A stretch of 64,000 nt of DNA, from contig JACEFZ010012615.1 in the NCBI GenBank assembly GCA_014155875.1, positions 1-64,000 on the forward strand, read 5' to 3'. Positions 49,464-62,382 of the stretch are shown here, piece by piece. The position numbers and the translations under genes are program-made. Within the stretch, counting starts at the first letter, position 1. Each line of letters opens with the position of its first letter. The DNA is from Cepaea nemoralis. Lineage: Eukaryota > Mollusca > Gastropoda > Stylommatophora > Helicidae. The notes beneath the pieces are model-generated. The model was given only the letters and a program-made list of their open reading frames with translations. It was not told where the DNA came from and did no database searches.

Positions 49464-51579
49464 TGTGACATATATGTCATCATCTCGCAGTCTTTTCCAG
49501 CAGACGTTGCTAGGACACGCTATCTGAAGAGTAGAGGCTATTAAAAAGCCCGACGGGAGAATTAACGAAACGAAATTTCGTTTCGTTTTAAGACAATTGA
49601 TTGGCCGCGCCCCGGAAACACAGGCTTAATCTAGACAAAGGCTTGGTAGACAAAGCGGTCTGGTCAATCGCCATGTTTCTCCAATGTTAGCGGGTGACCC
49701 ATTGTTAATGGGTTAATTTAAAGCCCACTTATTCTCTGCGTTTTAGGCGCTAGAGATGGCGGTGGAGTATTGGCACTAGTCACCATGCTTGGCACTGAAG
49801 TTATAGTCAACTTGTTTGGATTTAGAGGCAGGAAACTGGGATATCAGCCTCCTCTAATATTCTACAAAGAGTGCTGGTTACTGCTACTCACCCTGAACCT
49901 GAATGTCAATGCCTGGATACTTAACGGATTTTGAATATGCTGAAGTGGATTCCCTACCTCTGGGAACTTACAGACGGTGTTAAGCTTTTCAATGTCTGCA
50001 AAGACATGAGGCATGCCTGGCCTAGATGGATACAGAGTATAACCTCTTCTAAAAGTCACCGCCTAATTCCACATTCAACTGTCATATTCCAGAGGCTCAT
50101 GGATAGTCTGGAATTCACCATCATTTACCAGTATGGATTTACCAACTGATTGTGTGAACTCCCAGCTTCCTTTGAATCTTCTCATCCATCATATCCCAGA
50201 CATGGATAATCAAGCACATTACCAACTCCCGTCAATCAAGTCGTATATTCAGCTGAAGAAAGAATAACCTACATCTTAACCCAGAGAAAGGGGCTGGAAT
50301 ATTCATGCCCAATTCAAGTTAGTTCTGTCAGGAAATTCTAATGGATTATGTGATGTCACTCCTCATCCAAAGAGATACTGAAAGTGTTTGTGCCTGATCC
50401 TGATCAAATCAATCACATGGACTCCTGTGTGTCACGCCACGCCAGAACGCTTCAGACTTATTTATACCTGTCTGTTATATCACCCTGGAACGCTCCTAGC
50501 CCAGTGACTTAGCAACTGTGACTTGAGAGATTACAGTATATCCACAATGGATTCATATGGATTACTCCTACATGTTTTTCGCGATGGATATATGATCCAG
50601 AAGTGAAAGTTCTGTGTGTGTGTGTGTGTGCAATCCCCAATTTTCTAATAGGTGGATATATGCAAAGCAGCTGTTTTCCTGGATTATAGAGAGTGTGATT
50701 ATGGCCAGACTTTTTCTAGTGGATATTGAAGGAGAGGGAGTCATCATCAGACCCATAGGATATTTCTAGAGACAGATTAGATAGATTTTCTTTATCTATT
50801 TCTTTGTATGGATTATTTACTTTGTTTTGTGTTTGACACATGTATTTGATGTGAACCTTTTTTGGGGAAATATTGTTTGGGACTTCTGTTTTGGTTGTAT
50901 ACTTTGTGTGCATTGCCTGAAATATGATAATTTTTCATGTCCATGTCACCATATTCTAGCCAACAGGGTTTTCCAGAACCCAAATGTTTCCACAATACAA
51001 TTGTTTGTTGTTTGGTTTAACCAAGCCTTGCAGTTACTTCATTGTTAACCTGTTGTTCCAAAATTGATGTTTATAGTCCAGTTATTGTTACTGTTATGTG
51101 ATACAGTGAGTTATTGTTACTGTTATGTGATACAGTGAGTCATTGTACTGTTTTGTCTAACAGTGGCTGTTTTTCCTCTGTCAATGTAATCCAGTTGTTG
51201 CGTCTAACATTGGTTGTTGTCCCTCTGTTGTATAATACTGTGGATGTGCATGACAGTGGATACTTGTCATTGTTTATATATATGTGGGAGATTAAATGTG
51301 GGGCGGGGCACTTACACATAGACACACCCTCTGGGTAGAGTGATTAGTACTCGGGTGTCTGTGGTAGAACTTCCCGGATCTCCCAGCCTTCTATGGGAAA
51401 CATTTCTTCTATGTTAGTGTTGAACTTGCACCCTTTTCTGCCTTGTTCAATACTTGGGGGTTACGAGCCAATATATTAATTCCTATAGAGGGCGTGTTTG
51501 GGTTTTAGACCCCATTCATACTGAATACCCCTAGCGAAACCTTGTCCTTATTCTAATTTATTATATTTACCACCCTACA
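49464..51579 (+). repeat. LTR 1 (2116 bp)
   Basis: TG...CA ends. Near the 5' end is the 14-nt palindrome TGACATATATGTCA, then the 24-nt palindrome at 49564-49587 with half-site AACGAAACGAAA. Private differences from the other LTRs include TTCTAATAGG and TATTGTTTGGG. Confidence 0.93.
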
Positions 51580-51598
51580 AGTGGGGCTCGTCGCGGAA
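51580..51598 (+). promoter_or_regulatory. Putative primer binding site (tRNA-Pro type)
   Basis: GTGGGGCTCGTCGCGG here, and TGGTGGCTCGTCGCGG in the second copy at 56489, compare with the complement of a tRNA-Pro 3' end (TGGGGGCTCGTC). Two or three mismatches. Position right after the LTR CA end supports it. Confidence 0.6.
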
Positions 51599-54360
51599 TT
51601 TTGAACCCTTACCCCATGCCATGAGTGTGGGCGTTGCCCAGAAAATTTGTACCCATGTCTACCTCTCAAGTTGAGACTTTACAACTAATTGGTGGCTGGT
51701 GTTCACAAGTATGGGCTTAGACACAAGTTTTATGAACCTATGGTGTCTTAATCACAAGTATTGTTTGTTGTGTTTCAACTAATGTTCACAGGTGATGTCT
51801 TTATTCTAGAAATAGAAACCTGTGTTAATGTTTGTATATGAGAATGGTTAACTCATGTATTTTGTATCCTTTTGGTGGGAGACCTTTTCCTCGTATAGGA
51901 CCTCATAAAATAAGGTCTCTGGGATGGTTAACCCATATAGGATTATTTCTGGTAGGATGTCAGGAATTCTTGATTGATTTTGTGTGATGTTGATGTTAGA
52001 TGTTATTGTTACTCTGGGATGTTCTTGATTAGTATATTTTGGTAGTATGATAAATATATTACTGTACTATATGTCCTCATTTTTGCATAGACCCACATAT
52101 GAATCCTGGGCTGTTTAACTATGTTGTCATATATTGCCATTTTATTTTGTGCATGCTCTGTTTGTTGGGGTCATGTACTATTGAAACTTACCCAAAGCAA
52201 CAGAGAAATCCAAAAAAATTTTTAATGGCTGAGACAGATAGGATATAGCACCCCAAAATTTTTTTTTAAAGAATTCAGTAAAGATATCTTTATTTAAGTG
52301 GGACACTACATGCATAAATGAGATTTTAGAACATCAGGGGAAAATAACAATAACCAATTAAGTTGACTTAATGTTAGGGCCAATACTCCACCTGCAATTT
52401 TATCCGACATGTATAATGGAAGGAGTATGAATATTGTGTAAATTGCAGTATTCGTAGCCGCCAAGCGGGAAACAGTGGATTTTATATTTCACCCCATATG
52501 CATATACATGTTCGGAAATACTGAAAGTAGATAGATTGACACTGATGATTCCTATAAGGACATAAAGACGCCTATTCAACGCTTTCAGTTTAAGGGTCTG
52601 GTATTCATAACAGATCTTTTATTGTCCATGTGTCAGAAATGGCACTGGTCAATTTTATTATTCGGTTGTTGTAACTCTGTAGTGAACAAGGATCCATTTA
52701 CTATGTGAGAGACAGCAGTTGAATTACAGGGCCCCTTTTACAAGCTAGTCCCTCTGGCATTACCAGTGACAGAGAAGCATACGTCGTTGTGTGACTGGCG
52801 AACGAAGGATATGGTCTCGACCGTAAATTTACCCTGTTGTTTTTTATTGGGATGTCATAGGAAGTTAAGAGCTACCGGAAGAAAACCTGTAAGTATCTCG
52901 AAAATTTTTGATGTCAGAAAACAGGAATTGGTCCTCATCTGCGACATTCCCAATTTTATTCTCATCAGAGAATTAGTAACAGGCTCGGGCAGCCTTAGCT
53001 CCCATTTTGCATGTTGCTTGTACTGACTTGAAAGACTAGGGACAGCTTGCTAGTTGTCACATTATGTTCTTAAAGTCAGGATTTTTCTCCAAAACATCAA
53101 ACTATTTTGGTGCTCTAGGAGATAGCCCTATTTATACAACTATTAAATTATGGTTGTTGTTGACGTACCTCTCGACAGATGAAGAGTAGGACGCCTTATT
53201 CTTATTTTTATTCATAGACCATGCTAGATTGGGCTATAGCAAGGACTATACTTTTCAAGCACTTGGAAGCCATTGGCTGAGAGTTGCTTGACTTTTTACT
53301 AGTTTAGTATTTCTTCTAGGGAGTCTAACTAGTAATATATTTCAGTTCAGAAGGAAAAGCTTTCAAACTCTTCCAGTTTCAACAGATTCATTGTTCTCCG
53401 TATTGATCGGTTACGAACAGACCTGGAGAGAAACTTAAAGGTGCCCTGATTTTTTATCTTGAGGAAGTTAACTCAGGAAACACCAGAATAGAGGGATATA
53501 TTTATACCTCTGGCTTTCATTGCTTACAAGTAAGGTAACCCATCAGTAAACTGGGAGTGTACCGACAACTCGGTTGTTCGGATGACTATTACAGGGACCA
53601 CCTACGGCTTTAAATTTATCTATGAACTGAATATAATGTGGATGGTGATACAGCTATGTGCAATGTTATTACATCTACTTAACGGTGCTTGGGTGGAAAT
53701 TGTCTACAACATATTTGGAGGCAGATGACGATCAATCTACGACAATCGACGCAGAATTGCTCGCTATTTTCACCAGGAAAGCAACGTATACGTGTTGGAG
53801 GGGAGAGAATAAATGCCGGTAACTCATTCTAGTCAGTATAAAGTGCGGATGGACTTATAAACGAGCCAGGACTTTTCGTAGATTTGGCCTCAAAGCAAAT
53901 GAACCTACACCTGTGCTAGTTATACTTACCCAGTTCAGTATGCCACTATGACTGATTTGAAGGAGGAGATCCTGCTGTTAGCATATTTTAAGGATGATAT
54001 TCTTATTGCTAATGAAACGGTTGTCGAAGCTTTATATCTTCGTTCAAACGTCGAGAAATTGGTTCGATTGCAGTGGAACCAATACCTCATATAGAGATCT
54101 CAACGTCCACTCATATTTCAATGGAATGCTGACAACAGTGGAGAGAGTTACACTTCTTCAAGCGAAGCTAGATGAATCTTCAATGTTATGTCCAGTTGTC
54201 TTGGCAAGTAGAAACATGAATGTGGCACGGAGAGATTATTCTACAATAGTGATTAAATGTAAAGCATAATTGGAGGACCTGGAAGACCAAATGCATCAGA
54301 TTAAGAAGGTGGAAGACTGTGGATGAATGTAGCAGCTCTTCCTATGGGATAGACCTGTCT

Positions 54361-54372
54361 AGGTGGGAGACT
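54361..54372 (+). promoter_or_regulatory. Putative polypurine tract
   Basis: AGGTGGGAGACT abuts LTR 2. The same string precedes LTR 3 at 59265-59276. Ten of twelve bases are purine. Confidence 0.55.
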
Positions 54373-56486
54373 TGTGACATATATGTCATCATCTCGCAGT
54401 CTTTTCCAGCAGACGTTGCTAGGACACGCTATCTGAAGAGTAGAGGCTATTAAAAAGCCCGACGGGAGAATTAACGAAACGAAATTTCGTTTCGTTTTAA
54501 GACAATTGATTGGCCGCGCCCCGGAAACACAGGCTTAATCTAGACAAAGGCTTGGTAGACAAAGCGGTCTGGTCAATCGCCATGTTTCTCCAATGTTAGC
54601 GGGTGACCCATTGTTAATGGGTTAATTTAAAGCCCACTTATTCTCTGCGTTTTAGGAGCTAGAGATGGCGGTGGAGTATTGGCACTAGTCACCATGCTTG
54701 GCACTGGAGTTATAGTCAACTTGTTTGGATTTAGAGGCAGGAAACTGGGATATCAGCCTCCTCTAATATTCTACAAAGAGTGCTGGTTACTGCTACTCAC
54801 CCTGAACCTGAATGTCAATGCCTGGATACTTAACGGATTTTGAATATGCTGAAGTGGATTCCCTACCTCTGGGAACTTACAGACGGTGTTAATCTTTTCA
54901 ATGTCTGCAAAGACATGAGGCATGCCTGGCCTAGATGGATACAGAGTATAACCTCTTCTAAAAGTCACCGCCTAATTCCACATTCAACTGTCATATTCCA
55001 GAGGCTCATGGATAGTCTGGAATTCACCATCATTTACCAGTATGGATTTACCAACTGATTGTGTGAACTCCCAGCTTCCTTTGAATCTTCTCATCCATCA
55101 TATCCCAGACATGGATAATCAAGCACATTACCAACTCCCGTCAATCAAGTCGTATATTCAGCTGAAGAAAGAATAACCTACATCTTAACCCAGAGAAAGG
55201 GGCTGGAATATTCATGCCCAATTCAAGTTAGTTCTGTCAGGAAATTCTAATGGATTATGTGATGTCACTCCTCATCCAAAGAGATACTGAAAGTGTTTGT
55301 GCCTGATCCTGACCGAATCAATCACATGGACTCCTGTGTGTCACGCCACGCCAGAATGCTTCAGACTTATTTATACCTGTCTGTTATATCACCCTGGAAC
55401 GCTCCTAGCCCAGTGACTTAGCAACTGTGACTTGAGAGATTACAGTATATCCACATTGGATTCATATGGATTACTCCTACATGTTTTTCGCGATGGATAT
55501 ATGATCCAGAAGTGAAAGTTCTGTGTGTGTGTGTGTGTGCAATCCCCAATTTTCTAAATAGGTGGATATATGCAAAGCAGCTGTTTTCCTGGATTATAGA
55601 GAGTGTGATTATGGCCAGACTTTTTCTAGTGGATATTGAAGGAGAGGGAGTCATCATCAGACCCATAGGATATTTCTAGAGACAGATTAGATAGATTTTC
55701 TTTATCTATTTCTTTGTATGGATTATTTACTTTGTTTTGTGTTTGACACATGTATTTGATGTGAACCTTTTTTGGGGAAATATTTTGGGGACTTCTGTTT
55801 GGTTGTATACTTTGTGTGCATTGCCTGAAATATGATAATTTTTCATGCCCATGTCACCATATTCTAGCCAACAGGGTTTTCCAGAACCCAAATGTTTCCA
55901 CAATACAATTGTTTGTTTGTTTGGTTTAACCAAGCCTTGCAGTTACTTCATTGTTAACCTGTTGTTCCAAAATTGATGTTTATAGTCCAGTTATTGTTAC
56001 TGTTATGTGATACAGTGAGTTATTGTTACTGTTATGTGATACAGTGAGTCATTGTACTGTTTTTGTCTAACAGTGGCTGTTTTCCTCTGTCATGTAATCC
56101 AGTTGTTGCGTCTAACATTGGTTGTTGTCCCTCTGTTGTATAATACTGTGGATGTGCATGACAGTGGATACTTGTCATTGTTTATATATATGTGGGAGAT
56201 TAAATGTGGGGCGGGGCACTTACACATAGACACACCCTCTGGGTAGAGTGATTAGTACTCGGGTGTCTGTGGTAGAACTTCCCGGATCTCCCAGCCTTCT
56301 ATGGGAAACATTTCTTTTATGTTAGTGTTGAACTTGCACCCTTTTCTGCCTTGTTCAATACTTGGGGGTTACGAGCCAATATATTAATTCCTATAGAGGG
56401 CGTGTTTGGGTTTTAGACCCCATTCATACTGAATACCCCTAGCGAAACCTGTCCTTATTCTAATTGATTATATGTACCACCCTACA
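54373..56486 (+). repeat. LTR 2 (2114 bp)
   Basis: Same ends and palindromes as LTR 1. Private changes include GAGCTAGAGATGG, GACCGAATCAATC and AAACCTGTCC. Shares TTCTAAATAGG and TATTTTGGGGAC with LTR 3. Confidence 0.93.
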
Positions 56487-59276
56487 AGTGGTGGCTCGTC
56501 GCGGAATTTTGAACCCTTACCCCATGCCATGAGTGTGGGCGTTGCCCATAAAATTTGTACCCATGTCTACCTCTCAAGTTGAGACTTTACAACTAATTGG
56601 TGGCTGGTGTTCACAAGTATGGGCTTAGACACAAGTGTTATGAACCTATGGTGTCTTAATCACAAGTATTGTTTGTTGTGTTTCAACTAATGTTCACAGG
56701 TGATGTCTTTATTCTAGAAATAGAAACCTGTGTTAATGTTTGTATATGAGAATGGTTAACTCATGTATTTTGTATCCTTTTGGTGGGAGACCTTTTCCTT
56801 GTATAGGACCTCATAAAATAAGGTCTCTGGGATGGTTAACCCATATAGGATTATTTCTGGTAGGATGTCAGGAATTCTTGATTGATTTTGTGTGATGTTG
56901 ATGTTAGATGTTATTGTTACTCTGGGATGTTCTTGATTAGTATATTTTGGTAGTATGATAAATATATTACTGTACTATATGTCCTCATTTTTGCATAGAC
57001 CCACATATGAATCCTGGGCTGTTTAACTATGTTGTCATATATTGCCATTTTATTTTGTGCATGCTCTGTTTGTTGGGGTCATGTACTATTGAAACTTACC
57101 CAAAGCAACAGAGAAATCCAAAAAATTTTTAATGGCTGAGACAGATAGGATATAGCACCCCAACATTTTTTTTTAAAGAATTCAGTAAAGATATCTTTAT
57201 TTAAGTGGGACACTACATGCATAAATGAGATTTTAGAACATCAGGGGAAAATAACAATAACCAATTAAGTTGACTTAATGTTAGGGCCAATACTCCACCT
57301 GCAATTTTATCCGACATGTATAATGGAAGGAGTATGAATATTGTGTAAATTGCAGTATTCGTAGCCGCCAAGCGGGAAACAGTGGATTTTATATTCCACC
57401 CCATATGCATATACATGTTCGGAAATACTGAAAGTAGATAGATTGACACTGATGATTCCTATAAGGACATAAAGACGCCTATTCAACGCTTTCAGTTTAA
57501 GGGTCTGGTATTCATAACAGATCTTTTATTGTCCATGTGTCAGAAATGGCACTGGTCAATTTTATTATTCGGTTGTTGTAACTCTGTAGTGAACAAGGAT
57601 CCATTTACTATGTGAGAGACAGCAGTTGAATTACAGGGCCCCTTTGACAAGCTAGTCCCTCTGGCATTACCAGTGACAGAGAAGCATACGTCGTTGTGTG
57701 ACTGGCGAACGAAGGGTATGGTCTCGACCGTAAATTTACCCTGTTGTTTTTATTGGGATGTCATAGGAAGTTAAGAGCTACCGGAAGAAACCTGTAAGTA
57801 TCTCAAAATTTTTGATGTCAGAAAACAGGAATTGGTCCTCATCTGCGACATTCCCAATTTTATTCTCATCAGAGAATTAGTAACAGGCTCGGGCAGCCTT
57901 AGCTCCCATTTTGCATGTTGCTTGTACTGACTTGAAAGACTAGGGACAGCTTGCTAGTTGTCACATTATGTTCTTAAAGTCAGGATTTTTCTCCAAAACA
58001 TCAAACTATTTTGGTGCTCTAGGAGATAGCCCTATTTATACAACTATTAAATTATGGTTGTTGTTGACGTACCTCTCGACAGATGAAGAGTAGGACGCCT
58101 TATTCTTATTTTATTCATAGACCATGCTAGATTGGGCTATAGCAAGGACTATACTTTTCAAGCACTTGGAAGCCATTGGCTGAGAGTTGCTTGACTTTTT
58201 ACTAGTTTAGTATTTCTTCTAGGGAGTCTAACTAGTAATATATTTCAGTTCAGAAGGAAAAGCTTTCAAACTCTTCCAGTTTCAACAGATTCATTGTTCT
58301 CCGTATTGATCGGTTACGAACAGACCTGGAGAGAAACTTAAAGGTGCCCTGATTTTTTTATCTTGAGGAAGTTAACTCAGGAAACACCAGAAAAGAGGGA
58401 TATATTTATACCTGTGGCTTTCATTGCTTACAAGTAAGGTAACCCATCAGTAAACTGGGAGTGTACCGACAACTCGGTTGTTCGGATGACTATTACAGGG
58501 ACCACCTACGGCTTTAAATTTATCTATGAACTGAATATAATGTGGATGGTGATACAGCTATGTGCAATGTTATTACATCTACTTAACGGTGCTTGGGTGG
58601 AAATTGTCTACAACATATTTGGAGGCAGATGACGATCAATCTACGACAATCGACGCAGAATTGCTCGCTATTTTCACCAGGAAAGCAACGTATACGTGTT
58701 GGAGGGGAGAGAATAAATGCCGGTAACTCATTCTAGTCAGTATAAAGTGCGGATGGACTTATAAACGAGCCAGGACTTTTCGTAGATTTGGCCTCAAAGC
58801 AAATGAACCTACACCTGTGCTAGTTATACTTACCCAGTTCAGTATGCCACTATGACTGATTTGAAGGAGGAGATCCTGCTGTTAGCATATTTTAAGGATG
58901 ATATTCTTATTGCTAATGAAACGGTTGTCGAAGCTTTATATCTTCGTTCAAACGTCGAGAAATTGGTTCGATTGCAGTGGAACCAATACCTCATATAGAG
59001 ATCTCAACGTCCACTCATATTTCAATGGAATGCTGACAACAGTGGAGAGAGTTACACTTCTTCAAGCGAAGCTAGATGAATCTTCAATGTTATGTCCAGT
59101 TGTCTTGGCAAGTAGAAACATGAATGTGGCACGGAGAGATTATTCTACAATAGTGATTAAATGTAAAGCATAATTGGAGGACCTGGAAGACCAAATGCAT
59201 CAGATTAAGAAGGTGGAAGACTGTGGATGAATGTAGCAGCTCTTCCTATGGGATAGACCTGTCTAGGTGGGAGACT
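56487..59276 (+). pseudogene. Internal region 2, degenerate
   Basis: Nearly identical to internal region 1. The 91-codon frame (58898-59173) is the same in both. Differences are mainly one-base changes in homopolymers (for example TTTTTATTGGG, GAAGAAACCTG), which break the 52766-type frame here. Same in-frame TAA before LEDLEDQMHQIKK. Confidence 0.75.
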
Positions 59277-61389
59277 TGTGACATATATGTCATCATCTCG
59301 CAGTCTTTTCCAGCAGACGTTGCTAGGACACGCTATCTGAAGAGTAGAGGCTATTAAAAAGCCCGACGGGAGAATTAACGAAACGAAATTTCGTTTCGTT
59401 TTAAGACAATTGATTGGCCGCGCCCCGGAAACACAGGCTTAATCTAGACAAAGGCTTGGTAGACAAAGCGGTCTGGTCAATCGCCATGTTTCTCCAATGT
59501 TAGCGGGTGACCCATTGTTAATGGGTTAATTTAAAGCCCACTTATTCTCTGCGTTTTAGGCGCTAGAGATGGCGGTGGAGTATTGGCACTAGTCACCATG
59601 CTTGGCACTGGATTTATAGTCAACTTGTTTGGATTTAGAGGCAGGAAACTGGGATATCAGCCTCCTCTAATATTCTACAAAGAGTGCTGGTTACTGCTAC
59701 TCACCCTGAACCTGAATGTCAATGCCTGGATACATAACGGATTTTGAATATGCTGAAGTGGATTCCCTACCTCTGGGAACTTACAGACGGTGTTAAGCTT
59801 TTCAATGTCTGCAAAGACATGAGGCATGCCTGACCTAGATGGATACAGAGTATAACCTCTTCTAAAAGTCACCGCCTAATTCCACATTCAACTGTCATAT
59901 TCCAGAGGCTCATGGATAGTCTGGAATTCACCATCATTTACCAGTATGGATTTACCAACTGATTGTGTGAACTCCCAGCTTCCTTTGAATCTTCTCATCC
60001 ATCATATCCCAGACATGGATAATCAAGCACATTACCAACTCCCGTCAATCAAGTCGTATATTCAGCTGAAGAAAGAATAACCTACATCTTAACCCAGAGA
60101 AAGGGGCTGAAATATTCATGCCCAATTCAAGTTAGTTCTGTCAGAAAATTCTAATGGATTATGTGATGTCACTCCTCATCCAAAGAGATACTGAAAGTGT
60201 TTGTGCCTGATCCTGATCAAATCAATCACATGGACTCCTGTGTGTCACGACACGCCAGAATGCTTCAGACTTATTTATACCTGTCTGTTATATCACCCTG
60301 GAACGCTCCTAGCCCAGTGACTTAGCAACTGTGACTTTAGAGATTACAGTATATCCACATTGGATTCATATGGATTACTCCTACATGTTTTTCGCGATGG
60401 ATATCTGATCCAGAAGTGAAAGTTCTGTGTGTGGTGTGTGTGCAATCCCCAATTTTCTAAATAGGTGGATATATGCAAAGCAGCTGTTTTCCTGGATTAT
60501 AGAGAGTGTGATTATGGCCAGACTTTTTCTAGTGGATATTGAAGGAGAGGGAGTCATCATCAGACCCATAGGATAGTTCTAGAGACAGATTAGATAGATT
60601 TTCTTTATCTATTTCTTTGTATGGATTATTTACTTTGTTTTGTGTTTGACACATGTATTTGATGTGAACCTTTTTTGGGGAAATATTTTGGGGACTTCTG
60701 TTTGGTTGTATACTTTGTGTGCATTGCCTGAAATATGATAATTTTTCATGTCCATGTCACCATATTGTAGCCAACAGGGTTTTCCAGAACCCAAATGTTT
60801 CCACAATACAATTGTTTGTTTGTTTGGTTTAACAAAGCCTTGCAGTTACTTCATTGTTAACCTGTTGTTCCAAAATTGATGTTTATAGTCCAGTTATTGT
60901 TACTGTTATGTGATACAGTGAGTTATTGTTACTGTTATGTGATACAGTGAGTCATTGTACTGTTTTGTCTAACAGTGGCTGTTTTCCTCTGTCATGTAAT
61001 CCAGTTGTTGCGTCTAACATTGGTTGTTGTCCCTCTGTTGTATAATACTGTGGATGTGCATGACAGTGGATACTTGTCATTGTTTATATATATGTGGGAG
61101 ATTAAATGTGGGGCGGGGCACTTACACATAGACACACCCTCTGGGTAGAGTGATTAGTACTCGGGTGTCTGTGGTAGAACTTCCCGGATCTCCCAGCCTT
61201 CTATGGGAAACATTTCTTCTATGTTAGTGTTGAACTTGCACCCTTTTCTGCCTTGTTCAATACTTGGGGGTTACGAGCCAATATATTAATTCCTATAGAG
61301 GGCGTGTTTGGGTTTTAAACCCCATTCATACTGAATACCCCTAGCGAAACCTTGTCCTTATTCTAATTGATTATATTTACCACCCTACA
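59277..61389 (+). repeat. LTR 3 (2113 bp)
   Basis: TG...CA ends, followed by ACGTG (TSD). It carries private changes such as CTGGATTTATAG, GGTGTGTGTGC and TTTTAAACCCC. Confidence 0.93.
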
Positions 61390-61499
61390 ACGTGTAATAG
61401 TGCCAAAGGTTTTCAATTTCCGAGACCTTATGTTGTCTGCGAGCTAGTTTTCTTCGATATACCAATCTTTGTTAATGGCAGCATTGTTTTTCTTGTTTC

Positions 61500-61640
61500 A
61501 TGATATTCTTCTTCTTCTTTCGTTCGCTTAAAAAAAAATGTGTCTATAACTGTAATGTTGTCTCTTGTATGAATTTAACTTGGTATGGACAGATGATCTA
61601 TTGTCAGGTCCACCGGACACCTGAGAAGGACCTCTAGTTG
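61500..61640 (-). repeat. LINE 3' end with GAA tail
   Basis: Reverse of the 3' UTR at 6060-6120: TTCTTCTTCTTTCGTTCGCT, then AATGTTGTCTCTTGTATGAA. It may extend leftward or rightward, but no coding part is legible. Confidence 0.65.
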
Positions 61641-62379
61641 TTTTGGTTGGGCCCTTTCGAAGTCATAGGGCCCGGCATTGTACCTGACTGGGGGTCCAAA
61701 GCAGGGCGAGCGCCATAACGTTTTGCAGTAATCGACATAGTTCACGGCGTAATTGCGTGGCATCCTGATTTCTGTGGTGTGCCTCCTGGCTGGTTGCCTC
61801 AATCTTCAGCACCTTTCCTTTACTAGAGCAGACTGTAGTCTCACTCGAGATTAGATGTGTATACACGCACACACGTATCTGCACATGTATGTACGTGCTT
61901 TTATTAAGCAAATTACACATCTAGAGCACTCTGGTTATTTTTTCGTTGCCAGAGGCTCGCCGCCGGCCCTTCTCCTGTTAGTTAAAACAGGTCTGCCACG
62001 TGAAGGCCAGGAGTTGGACTTTTGCTGCCAGAGGTGGTCAATACACGAGCCATGGGTATTTTGCAAGGTTGGGTGCTCACCCTAACTCTGCACCCTCGGC
62101 TACATAACAGCAACATTTGGAACCTTATATTATCCTGAGAACTTGTTTTCCCATATAGTCTGTCCATGTTCTCGCACGTTTATGTACTCTAGTATGAAGG
62201 AACAATTTATGGATTCGTTACTTTACTGATAATGGCAATTTTAGTTAGTTTTTGTATGCAAGAAATAATAGTCATTATTATCACGTGCATGCCGACATAA
62301 ATGGTCCGTCATGGTTTGCCATCTCTCACAATCATCACTTGCAAACAATTTACTGCAGTTAACATTACTTTATAGGTAA
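61641..62379. other. Possible LINE leader fragment 61640-61800; rest unassigned
   Basis: CATAGGGCCCGGCATTGTAC, CTGACTGGGGGTCCAAAGCA and GAGCGCCATAACG recall the GGGCCCGGCACTATCACCG and AGCACCATAACG near 2120-2165 at the LINE start, suggesting a related LINE 5' end on the minus strand. 61860-62379 shows nothing I can name. Confidence 0.35.
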
Positions 62380-62382
62380 CTA

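Larger units (their letters stand above)
51580..54372 (+). pseudogene. Internal region 1, degenerate
   Basis: Begins AGTGGGGCTCGTCGCGGAAT directly after the LTR. This resembles a tRNA-Pro-type primer binding site (TGGGGGCTCGTC...). Ends in the purine-rich AGGTGGGAGA at 54361-54370, two bases before LTR 2. 52766-53026 encodes TVNLPCCFLLGCHRKL, which could be the tail of an aspartic protease, but this is weak. 53948-54094 (MTDLKEEILLLAYFKDDILI...) and 53994-54269 (...LASRNMNVARRDYSTIVIKC) are short overlapping frames that look like gag-region remnants. The latter ends at TAA and continues LEDLEDQMHQIKKVED in frame. Confidence 0.75.
49459..61394 (+). mobile_element. Three-LTR retrotransposon array (LTR-int-LTR-int-LTR) with exact 5-bp TSD
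   Basis: The whole array 49464-61389 is flanked by ACGTG on both sides (49459-49463 and 61390-61394). LTRs start TGTGACATATATGTCATC and end CACCCTACA. There are three LTRs (49464-51579, 54373-56486, 59277-61389) and two internal regions (51580-54372, 56487-59276). Unit periods are 4909 and 4904 bp. No intact gag, protease, RT, RNase H or integrase is present, so it is a non-autonomous, LARD-like element. Orientation is set by the primer-binding-like site after each LTR and the purine-rich tract before the next. A single TSD pair around three LTRs points to one insertion followed by unequal LTR recombination, or to an assembly duplication. Confidence 0.93.

Noticed and set aside
48899..49527. 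Long Cys/Val- or Thr/His-rich frames
   Set aside because: Translations of the (CA)n microsatellite.
52766..53026. Confident retroviral-type protease
   Set aside because: Only a weak NLPCCFLLG match, no catalytic DTG/DSG triplet seen, and the frame is broken in the second copy.
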